DNA of 64,000 nucleotides from Candidatus Zixiibacteriota bacterium (lineage in GTDB: Bacteria > Zixibacteria > MSB-5A5 > GN15 > JAAZOE01), in assembly GCA_036480375.1 (NCBI GenBank), contig JAZGGI010000029.1:1-64000 (forward strand), written 5' to 3'. The position numbers were made by a program, and so were the translations under genes. Below, piece after piece: positions 1 through 6,752 of this stretch; position 1 is the first letter of the stretch, and each line of letters begins with the position of its first letter. The notes under the pieces are model-generated. The model saw only the letters and a program-made list of their open reading frames with translations. It searched no databases and had not been told where the DNA came from.

Positions 1-79
1 TGATATTGCAAACAATACATGCTATGCGATGTCTTGATAACTTCCATAACGGTATTATACCGCCTCAAGGCTCATTCAT

Positions 80-97
80 CCACGGCTAAAGCCGTGG
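80..97. repeat. Short perfect hairpin resembling an IS200/IS605 or REP terminal palindrome
   Basis: A 7-bp perfect inverted repeat (CCACGGC / GCCGTGG) surrounds a TAAA loop, preceded by TTCAT and followed by TGTTCTGCC. This arrangement resembles the subterminal hairpins of IS200/IS605-family elements and of RAYT-associated REP sequences. No transposase or TnpB coding sequence is present beside it within the window, so it may be a solitary remnant, a REP unit, or the end of an element lying left of the window. The assignment rests on resemblance only. Confidence 0.35.
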
Positions 98-115
98 TGT
101 TCTGCCTACGGCCGC

Positions 116-147
116 ATAAAAAAAACCGGCATATTTCTATGCCGGTT
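116..147 (-). terminator. Intrinsic terminator of the lipoprotein gene at 166-1557
   Basis: On the minus strand a 10-bp stem (AACCGGCATA / TATGCCGGTT, loop GAAA) is followed by a run of eight T. It lies just after the stop codon of the minus-strand lipoprotein gene, as expected for a Rho-independent terminator. Confidence 0.85.
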
Positions 148-165
148 CAAGGACATTTTGATTCT

Positions 166-1557
166 TTATTCGTGAAAACTCACATTAACTTCAATTACCG
201 GTAAAAACTGGCTGTAGTTATGTAATATTAAATCGTTAGTGAATACCGGACCCCTATATGGGATATCTTTCGAAAGGAAAAACAGTGGGAAATTACGGGT
301 TTCATCAATTGTTAAATTTGCCGGATCAGGCTCCACACCTACAACGATCGCGGCGGCAAAACCTCCGGTCGCATCGCTGTCACTAGCATTTCTGAAATTA
401 ATGGCATCATAACCAGGGGGTAAATTCAATATAAAATCCTCGCCAGGAAAATTGGGTACTTCGCGATTATCAATATATGGGTTTGATATATCGGCTGAGT
501 CGGGACGTAAAAACGCTCCTAAGGGCAAAACGCGCCAGGACGGTTCGCCGACATACCTACCCTGCAATTTATATCCGAAAGGAACCATTTCTGGTAAATT
601 GGCATCTTCCGGGAAATATTCATGAAAAACCCAAGCGTTATAACGCCAACCAAAAGGGCTGACATCGGGAAGGTTTTCAAGAGAAGCGGCATAATTGAAG
701 TACTGAACCAATCCACGGAAGGCGCTGATACTATCGATGTCGTAAAATGGGAACAATAAGTAGTTTGAATCGGGAACAACGGCGGTCTCGAATTCAATAT
801 TAATGCGTCGATGCGGAATTGTATCATAGCCAAAAATAATTGTTGTATCAGTTATTGTCCAACCGGTGTCTGGAATTATGATTCCGATTGTGTCAAGCGC
901 AGTAGTATCTGAATCCACGGGTGGAGCGACATTAACAACTTCAACACTATCGACGCCTAAGGTATCATGGTTAAACCTCTGAGTCAGCGATCGAGCGCAG
1001 AGCCAAAGCCCCTTATCCTCATTCCAAAAATTCACAAAGTCATCGGTCGGGGTGGCGGTAATATATGTACCAATGGCGCCAAAAAAACTGACCGGAAATT
1101 TCAAAATAATCGGCCTGCTAACCGGATCGACAATGTCATCAATTAGCATGAAAGTCCCCGAAGGTTCTGAGAGATCGAGATCATTACGATTCTCAATTGA
1201 GATCGCCAGATAATCGTAGTCATAATATGACCCCGGCATTTCAAATACGCTGTCAATGGCGTTTCCGTCAATGTCACGGAATCGATAAAGGGAATTATCC
1301 CAAAGGAATTTGCTTCTTGTAGTATCCGATCTTGATTTTATCGAACTAAAAGTCAAATCCCCATTGTCAGCCTCGGCTACTGCCCACAGCTCGTAGACAT
1401 ACAAGGTATCAAGCTCCGGCAAATAGGTAGGTCTTAATGTTAAAGAGGCAAATTCTTTAGGCTTTAACACATCATCCTTTTGCCCGCATCCAAAAGCTGC
1501 CAAAATAATCCCGCAAACCGCCAAAAGCAGTAAGCAGTTTTTCAAGTTGAAACTCAT
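166..1557 (-). CDS. Unknown secreted lipoprotein
   Basis: This is a 463-residue protein with a typical type II signal peptide: basic start, hydrophobic stretch and a lipobox ending in FGC near residue 24. The mature part is acidic, beta-rich in appearance and full of Asp, Pro and aromatic residues, with no catalytic motif that I recognise. It is probably anchored on the outer or inner membrane facing the periplasm or outside. I chose the ATG at 1557 because GGGAGG lies 9 bases before it; the in-frame ATG at 1566 directly abuts that site. The gene stands alone, with its own sigma-70 promoter upstream and a terminator downstream. Function is unknown. Confidence 0.8.
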   Translation of the reverse strand: MSFNLKNCLLLLAVCGIILAAFGCGQKDDVLKPKEFASLTLRPTYLPELDTLYVYELWAVAEADNGDLTFSSIKSRSDTTRSKFLWDNSLYRFRDIDGNAIDSVFEMPGSYYDYDYLAISIENRNDLDLSEPSGTFMLIDDIVDPVSRPIILKFPVSFFGAIGTYITATPTDDFVNFWNEDKGLWLCARSLTQRFNHDTLGVDSVEVVNVAPPVDSDTTALDTIGIIIPDTGWTITDTTIIFGYDTIPHRRINIEFETAVVPDSNYLLFPFYDIDSISAFRGLVQYFNYAASLENLPDVSPFGWRYNAWVFHEYFPEDANLPEMVPFGYKLQGRYVGEPSWRVLPLGAFLRPDSADISNPYIDNREVPNFPGEDFILNLPPGYDAINFRNASDSDATGGFAAAIVVGVEPDPANLTIDETRNFPLFFLSKDIPYRGPVFTNDLILHNYSQFLPVIEVNVSFHE

Positions 1558-1608
1558 CCTCTTCATCCTCCCGACAAAGACATCATCGCAAAAAAAACTT
1601 GAACAAAT

Positions 1609-1637
1609 AATTTATCGAAAACAATAGCTCATGTCAA
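1609..1637 (-). promoter_or_regulatory. Sigma-70-type promoter for the lipoprotein gene at 166-1557
   Basis: On the minus strand TTGACA (1632-1637) is followed after 17 bases by TAAATT (1609-1614). The -35 box is a perfect match and the spacing is optimal. The predicted start lies about 45 bases before the start codon. Confidence 0.55.
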
Positions 1638-1775
1638 GCCGTTTTTAATAAATATCCCCCTAAGTTTTTGAATTTCAGGGTCGTTGAGAAGCAAAAGCTA
1701 ATTAACGACTGCTCAAGTATAAGACTTATAAGCCGATAATTTGTTTAGTGAAAAAAACATGATGAAGGAGTGGGC

Positions 1776-3809
1776 TTGCCCTACTGTGAAATTTGTAAAT
1801 ATCAAGCGGTTGATAAATCAATAAAAATGTGTCCGAATTGCGGCGCGCCATACGATAAAAAGGTCGGATCACCCGTCGAAGAGGATGATAAGTTTTCATC
1901 TCACATTGATTTAGGTGCGGATGAAGAAGATTTAATGGCAATCAATCAAGATTTTGAAGCCAATGAGGATGATTCGATTGAATTATGTGACCCCGGTGAT
2001 TTATTAGTTACCCGCGACCAGGCAAAACCTGAATCCCACGAAGGATCGGAAGACAATAACAAAACGGGAAGGCTCACCGATGAAGAGGTTAAAAACATCC
2101 GTTCCAACCTATTTAAGGAAAATGATGACTATGTTTTGCCAACCTCGGCAGGTTCAATCATAAACAACCTCTCAAATGATTCCAAAGAGAATGCTCAAGA
2201 GACGGCACCTATCACGGATCTACAGAGAAACATCGACAACGAAAACAAAATTAAGATAAATAAAACCGAATCAACTCCGAAACCGGTGATAAGGCAATCC
2301 TCACCCGTTAGAAAGACCGCTTATTTTCACAGGAACTTCATTCAATTGACGGGTAATTATTCTCCGAGTACGGGCGAGGAACTGATACTTTCCAATCAGC
2401 ATTATCTCCTAAGGCCAAAAAAAATTAAGAGTCAATATGCTATCGCGGCTTTCGCAACCGTATTGGTAGTACTTCTGATAATAATTGGCTCCCAATTTAT
2501 ATCACCGACAACTCCCGGACACGGCTCTATTATCGGAATTATTCTTGAAGATAATAATCAACCCTTTATCGGCGGAGCGGAAATATCACTGCCCAATGAA
2601 GGCAAAAAAGTCATTTCCGATGCCCAGGGTTTCTTCAGGTTTGATAAAATCCCGACCGGTGTTTATACCATTCAATATAAATTATCAGATGGTTCCCTGA
2701 TATCTGAAGAAATATCAATTGCCGCAGGCGAAATCTCGACATTGATCCTGGGGGGCAAGGGAGCTTTCGCCAATCTTGAAGTGGCCTCACAATCTAAGTA
2801 TTCTTATTCAAAGACGTCACAATCGACTCAATCAAATAAAAGTCAAAAACAATCTAATTCTTCCCCAACGGGAAAATCTACCGAGATAAATAAAGCGGAA
2901 AATAAATATTCGTCGCTCAGATTACAGGCCAACGTCGAAAATGCCCGTCTTAAAATGAACGGACAGGTCTTGGGATTGGGAAACCTTACTTATAAAAAAC
3001 TTCGTGTGGGCAAGCACACGGCCGAAGTCAGCAAAAAAGGATATAAAAGCTGGAAAGGTGCTGTCAGGTTACAAAGCGGCGAAACATATGTTTTAAAGGC
3101 CAATCTCGAAAAGATTGAGTTGATCCAGAAAGAAACCGCCCCGGAACCGCCGCCTCAGAAAACCGCTAATGATTTTTATGAAATGGGCAATTCAAATCTG
3201 GCCAACGGTAATATACAAGATGCGATTGGCAATCTGACAGAAGCAATAAATTTAAAGCCCTCAATGGCCGATGCCTATAAGCTGCGGGCCGATGCCTATC
3301 TGAGTAATAATCAATCCGCAAAAGCAGAAATTGATTATGTGCGAGCGGGGGAAATCTATGCGAGCCAAAAGCGTGAGAGCGCGGCCGTGAATATGTTTGA
3401 AAAGGCTCTTGATATTAATGATAAATCAATCCCGGCGCATCTCAATATGGCTTCATATTATAAACGCAAGAATAATATCGAAGAAGCGCTTCGATTGTAC
3501 AAACAAGTCTTAAGAAAAGATAAAAACAATTTTACCGCAAATTTTGAAATGGGCAAAATATACTTCTCAATGGGTAAAAACCGGGATGCCGATAAAAAAC
3601 TTCGTAAAGCTAAAGACCTGTCGCGGCGTTCCGCTGAAGTTTATCACTATCTGATGCTCAATTATTTTGCTCGCGATGATTTCAAAAAAGTTAAAGACTC
3701 ATACGCCGATTTCAAGAAGAATGTATCCGAGAATGAGATTAAATCTTTCAAGAATAATTCCAAATTTGACGCTATTCACAGAATTGTTGGAGAATATGTC
3801 AGACCATAA
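1776..3809 (+). CDS. Membrane protein with zinc ribbon, carboxypeptidase-regulatory-like, PEGA and TPR domains
   Basis: A modular protein of about 677 residues. The N terminus carries a zinc ribbon (CxxC at about residues 4-7 and 17-20). A long acidic, probably disordered linker leads to one membrane segment at about 220-240. The outer part then shows a carboxypeptidase-regulatory-like/CNA-B-type beta domain (about 250-320), a Ser/Gln-rich linker, a PEGA domain (about 380-445) and at least four TPR-like helical repeats to the end. The layout suggests a cytoplasmic zinc-binding head joined to an extracytoplasmic scaffold. I prefer the TTG at 1776, five bases after AAGGAG; the GTG at 1770 overlaps that site. 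It is a single-gene unit ending in a terminator. No enzymatic function is visible. Confidence 0.8.
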   Translation: MPYCEICKYQAVDKSIKMCPNCGAPYDKKVGSPVEEDDKFSSHIDLGADEEDLMAINQDFEANEDDSIELCDPGDLLVTRDQAKPESHEGSEDNNKTGRLTDEEVKNIRSNLFKENDDYVLPTSAGSIINNLSNDSKENAQETAPITDLQRNIDNENKIKINKTESTPKPVIRQSSPVRKTAYFHRNFIQLTGNYSPSTGEELILSNQHYLLRPKKIKSQYAIAAFATVLVVLLIIIGSQFISPTTPGHGSIIGIILEDNNQPFIGGAEISLPNEGKKVISDAQGFFRFDKIPTGVYTIQYKLSDGSLISEEISIAAGEISTLILGGKGAFANLEVASQSKYSYSKTSQSTQSNKSQKQSNSSPTGKSTEINKAENKYSSLRLQANVENARLKMNGQVLGLGNLTYKKLRVGKHTAEVSKKGYKSWKGAVRLQSGETYVLKANLEKIELIQKETAPEPPPQKTANDFYEMGNSNLANGNIQDAIGNLTEAINLKPSMADAYKLRADAYLSNNQSAKAEIDYVRAGEIYASQKRESAAVNMFEKALDINDKSIPAHLNMASYYKRKNNIEEALRLYKQVLRKDKNNFTANFEMGKIYFSMGKNRDADKKLRKAKDLSRRSAEVYHYLMLNYFARDDFKKVKDSYADFKKNVSENEIKSFKNNSKFDAIHRIVGEYVRP

Positions 3810-3832
3810 ATCTTGATTTATACTTATAAATA

Positions 3833-3868
3833 AAAAACCCATCATTACCGATTAATGATGGGTTTTTA
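3833..3868. terminator. Bidirectional intrinsic terminator between convergent genes
   Basis: A stem formed by AAACCCATCATTA and TAATGATGGGTTT around a short CCGAT loop has T-rich tails on both strands. It sits between the stop codons of the convergent genes at 1776-3809 and 3927-4400, so it probably serves both. Confidence 0.8.
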
Positions 3869-3926
3869 ATTTTGCGATTTAACTATCGATTAATAATCCG
3901 GAATCACTATTAAATGATTACGATTT

Positions 3927-4400
3927 TCAATTATTGTCTATCCAATAGTCAGCCGTATAACGATCCGCAACCAGTTCACCAACTTCTTTGGCCTCTTCCA
4001 TCGTCTCATATACCCCGATACGTAAACGATAATACGTGATTCCATCAATATTAGCGCTTACGACAAACGCCGGATAATCGCGGCCGATATATTTATCAGC
4101 CATCATTTGAGCGAATTCATAAGTAGAATAACTGCCGACTTGAACGACAAAGCCGGATAAACTTGAATAATCCGGAGCAGAACTCGGCTCTTCAGGCGCT
4201 TCGCTCGTCTCCGCGGCGGTTACTTCGGCAAGGGTGTCGATTTCCTCACCCGCACCGGTTCCTTCCAGGGAATCCATTACGGCCCCCGCGTCGTCCTGAG
4301 CTGCCTCCTGACTAAGGGCGTCAACTTCTTCCTGATTCTTATTGCATCCGATCAGGACCAGTCCGCTACAGAGAACCACAATAATTATATAGCGTGCCAT
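3927..4400 (-). CDS. SPOR-domain lipoprotein
   Basis: This 157-residue protein has a lipoprotein signal (lipobox LIGC, Cys about residue 19), an acidic Ala/Glu-rich linker, and a C-terminal SPOR domain (about residues 83-155) beginning FVVQVGSY, with the second half starting YYRLRIGVY. SPOR domains bind glycan strands stripped of peptide stems, usually at the division septum. The protein is therefore probably a periplasmic, lipid-anchored peptidoglycan-binding factor linked to cell division or wall remodelling. The start ATG is well placed behind AGGAGG. It is transcribed alone from a sigma-70 promoter at 4434-4462. Confidence 0.85.
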   Translation of the reverse strand: MARYIIIVVLCSGLVLIGCNKNQEEVDALSQEAAQDDAGAVMDSLEGTGAGEEIDTLAEVTAAETSEAPEEPSSAPDYSSLSGFVVQVGSYSTYEFAQMMADKYIGRDYPAFVVSANIDGITYYRLRIGVYETMEEAKEVGELVADRYTADYWIDNN

Positions 4401-4433
4401 GGCACCTCCTTATCTTCATCCTTGACTATTGAC

Positions 4434-4462
4434 AGTGTAGAAGCAAAAAAAACTTTTGTCAA
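4434..4462 (-). promoter_or_regulatory. Sigma-70-type promoter for the SPOR lipoprotein
   Basis: On the minus strand TTGACA (4457-4462) is followed after 17 bases by TACACT (4434-4439). The predicted transcript starts about 25 bases before the start codon. Confidence 0.5.
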
Positions 4463-4488
4463 GCATATAACAATCCGCAAAAAAAACA

Positions 4489-4515
4489 TTGAACTCACTC
4501 TTTAATTTGTATAAT
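4489..4515 (+). promoter_or_regulatory. Sigma-70-type promoter for the CBS-like gene
   Basis: TTGAAC (4489-4494) and a perfect TATAAT (4510-4515) are separated by 15 bases, slightly short of the ideal. The start codon at 4551 follows 35 bases later, with AAAGGA as ribosome binding site. Confidence 0.5.
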
Positions 4516-4550
4516 AATATGTCGGAAGAATGTGAAAGGAACTCAAGTAG

Positions 4551-5543
4551 ATGAAATTTCCAAATAGAATATCAGATTTGGTCGGCAACACGCCATTAAT
4601 TGAATTGCCGTTTTATGATAAACAAAATCCGGGACCGAAAATACTCGCCAAACTGGAATATATGAATCCCGGAGGTTCCGTTAAGGACCGTCTTGCGAAA
4701 TTCATTATTGAGGAAGCTCTCAAAGAAGGTCGCTTGAAAAAGGGTGATACCATAATTGACAATACCTCTGGAAACACCGGGGTGGGTGTCGCCATGATAG
4801 CGGCCGCCTATGGTCTGAAGGCAGTCTTTACCACGCCGGAAAAAACGAGTCAGGAAAAAGTAGATCTCATCAAGGCTCTGGGCGCTGAGGTTATTCGCAC
4901 TCCTACCGATGCCGCCTGGGATGATCCGCGGAGTTGCTATCAACTGGCTCGCAGCCTGGCCCGGGAAAAAGGTTACTTTCTATTTAATCAATATGACAAT
5001 CCGGACAATATCAGGACTCATTATTACAGTACCGGTCCCGAAATCTGGAAACAAACAGACGGGAAAATCACGCATTTTATCGGAGGGATTGGTACCGGAG
5101 GAACCGTCTCCGGCGTCGGGCGATATCTCAAAGAGCAAAATAGCGATGTAAAGATTATTGCTGTTGATCCTGCCGGCTCCATGTTTGCCGATTATATTAA
5201 AACCGGCAAAATACATGATTCACAAACCTATTTAGTAGAGGGAATCGGATCGGAAAAAGTAACCAAAGCTCTTGACCCAAATGTTATTGACGATGTAATT
5301 TCGGTCACTGATGAGCAATCGTTTTCCATAGCCCGTATGATAACCAGACGATTTGGTGTTTTGGCCGGAGGATCTTCCGGAACTGCAACTTATGCCGCCC
5401 TGGAAATTGCCAAAGACTTAACTCCCGACGATTTAATTGTAGTTATCTTTGCCGATTCGGCGATTCGGTATCTTTCGAAGTGCTTCTCCGACGAATGGAT
5501 GCTCAGTCATGGTTTTTCAATTGAGGAGACAACAGCAACATGA
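4551..5543 (+). CDS. PLP-dependent cysteine synthase / cystathionine beta-synthase family enzyme
   Basis: This 330-residue fold-type II PLP enzyme carries the Schiff-base lysine in GGSVKDR (K45), the substrate-binding NTSGNTG loop (71-77), the phosphate-binding GTGGT loop (about 180-184) and GGSSGT (272-277). The C-terminal third (VDPAGS, YLVEGIG and the ending SDEWM near 315) looks more like cystathionine beta-synthase than O-acetylserine sulfhydrylase. It lacks the regulatory CBS-domain pair and the N-terminal heme region of eukaryotic enzymes. The likely reaction is beta-replacement on serine or O-acetylserine to form cysteine or cystathionine. The stop overlaps the start of a DUF1573 gene. 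Family is sure; exact substrate is not. Confidence 0.85.
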   Translation: MKFPNRISDLVGNTPLIELPFYDKQNPGPKILAKLEYMNPGGSVKDRLAKFIIEEALKEGRLKKGDTIIDNTSGNTGVGVAMIAAAYGLKAVFTTPEKTSQEKVDLIKALGAEVIRTPTDAAWDDPRSCYQLARSLAREKGYFLFNQYDNPDNIRTHYYSTGPEIWKQTDGKITHFIGGIGTGGTVSGVGRYLKEQNSDVKIIAVDPAGSMFADYIKTGKIHDSQTYLVEGIGSEKVTKALDPNVIDDVISVTDEQSFSIARMITRRFGVLAGGSSGTATYAALEIAKDLTPDDLIVVIFADSAIRYLSKCFSDEWMLSHGFSIEETTAT

Positions 5544-6238
5544 AGATAATAACCCTGATTGCTCTTTTAGGGCTTTTTCTGATTTCCATGGGAATCGCTG
5601 ACGATAATATAGATACCAATGACTTTCCCCTGTTACCCTCGGAATTTGTTTGGGTATATGGATTTATACCTCAAGACGCCCAGGTTAGCCACCATTATAC
5701 ATTATTGAATCATCACAAAGACACAATAACAATAACTGAGTTGATCCCCGGTTGCGATTGCACTCATGTCCCCCGTGCTCCCATTACGATACCGCCGGGG
5801 GAAATTTATACTTTGCCGGTAAAATTCGACTCCAAAACTTATAGAGGTGAAGTTCAACAAGATGTTCGCATTGTAACCGATTATGAACCATATCCTGAAA
5901 TTCACGTATATTTTGCCTTAATTATAGGACGCTCTCCGAAAACAGTGAAAATCGATCCAATATCAACCGTTTTCATCATGGGTAAAAAATCCCAAAAGTT
6001 TTCTTTGCAGAATCTAATTAATGAGAAAGCGTCCGTGAGTATAAAAATCGATCACGATTCCGGTTTCGTCGTCTCTGAATCCAATTTTGAGCTAAAAGGT
6101 AACAGTACAGTCGAATTTGAGATTTCTCCGGTGTGGGAAAATTTACCTTATGGGCCACATTATGCCGCTATCGTCATTGAATTAGAGCGCAAGGAAAAAT
6201 TCCAGCTTACAATCCCGGTTAAAACCAACAAATTCTAA
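5540..6238 (+). CDS. Exported DUF1573-family protein
   Basis: A 232-residue protein with an N-terminal signal peptide (MKIITLIALLGLFLISMG) and an immunoglobulin-like DUF1573 domain at about residues 45-130. The family's hallmark cysteine motif appears as GCDCTHV (about 74-80), followed by IPPGE and a beta-strand-rich second half resembling another Ig-like domain. DUF1573 proteins are common exported proteins of FCB bacteria; their function is not established. The ATG overlaps the stop of the upstream CBS-like gene (ATGA), so the two are translationally coupled. Confidence 0.75.
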   Translation: MKIITLIALLGLFLISMGIADDNIDTNDFPLLPSEFVWVYGFIPQDAQVSHHYTLLNHHKDTITITELIPGCDCTHVPRAPITIPPGEIYTLPVKFDSKTYRGEVQQDVRIVTDYEPYPEIHVYFALIIGRSPKTVKIDPISTVFIMGKKSQKFSLQNLINEKASVSIKIDHDSGFVVSESNFELKGNSTVEFEISPVWENLPYGPHYAAIVIELERKEKFQLTIPVKTNKF

Positions 6239-6421
6239 TGTATTATATCCGTCTTTTAACGAATATTTCCTGATTTTTTCCCGTATTTTTTAAAAATTTG
6301 AAAGATTTTCACATTTAAAGTAACTCTTATGATAAAAAAAGGGCATAGAAATTAAAATTATTTTAAACATTTTGCGGATAAATTCGTCATAGTCCAAGAT
6401 AAGTTTTAAGAATTATTAAAT

Positions 6422-6494
6422 GAGGGTGACATTCTGCTGTCCCTGGGTAGTTTCCTAGCCCCCTCTACCCGACCGGAGTGCGCCCTCTTTTTTT
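6422..6494 (+). terminator. Long branched terminator-like hairpin, possibly a small RNA 3' end
   Basis: GAGGGTG + CATTC (6422-6434) pairs with GAGTG + CGCCCTC (6476-6487), leaving one bulged A and two G-T wobbles. Inside lies a second stem, GGGTAG (6445-6450) with CTACCC (6465-6470). Seven T follow at 6488-6494. It can end transcription from the DUF1573 operon 184 bases upstream, but the long stem and inner hairpin are more elaborate than a plain terminator. Confidence 0.6.
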
Positions 6495-6555
6495 ATGTTC
6501 CGTAATATGTAAAGCGGCTGAAATTCGTAATTTTGGCAAATAAGAAATTATTTTA

Positions 6556-6583
6556 TTGCATCTGGACAATTCTCGATTATATT
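6556..6583 (+). promoter_or_regulatory. Possible sigma-70 promoter for the C10 peptidase gene
   Basis: TTGCAT and TATATT are separated by 16 bases. The start codon lies about 165 bases downstream, giving a long leader. AT-rich surroundings make chance matches likely. Confidence 0.3.
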
Positions 6584-6752
6584 TGAGATAGAATTTGCCA
6601 GAGCATGAAAAAAATTGCCCGAATACCGCCCAAAAAATAATGCCTCATTGTCCGGTCCAAACAGGAGTAACTCGAATTCTATATTTTTGGGGAAGAAGGT
6701 AAGTACTTAAGAAATCGACAAATTAACATTTAGGCTCAGAAAGATAAATAAA

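Larger units (their letters stand above)
6239..6752. other. Non-coding region of 514 bases
   Basis: No credible coding sequence is seen on either strand. The region is AT-rich. It holds a long structured hairpin with a T-tract (6422-6494) and a possible sigma-70 promoter for the C10 peptidase gene (6556-6583). A second AT-rich stretch follows, with a 160-base untranslated leader before the start codon at 6753. Confidence 0.6.

Noticed and set aside
19-204. Plus-strand frame of 61 codons at the window start
   Set aside because: It crosses the hairpin and the minus-strand terminator, and runs into the lipoprotein gene.
1679-1694. Possible sigma-54 promoter upstream of the 1776 gene
   Set aside because: GG and GC are ten bases apart, but GGTCG and AAGC do not match GGCAC and TTGC.
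6422-6494. Known riboswitch class at the branched hairpin
   Set aside because: The sequence does not contain the conserved core of the FMN, TPP, cobalamin, SAM, fluoride, ZTP or guanidine classes that I can recall.
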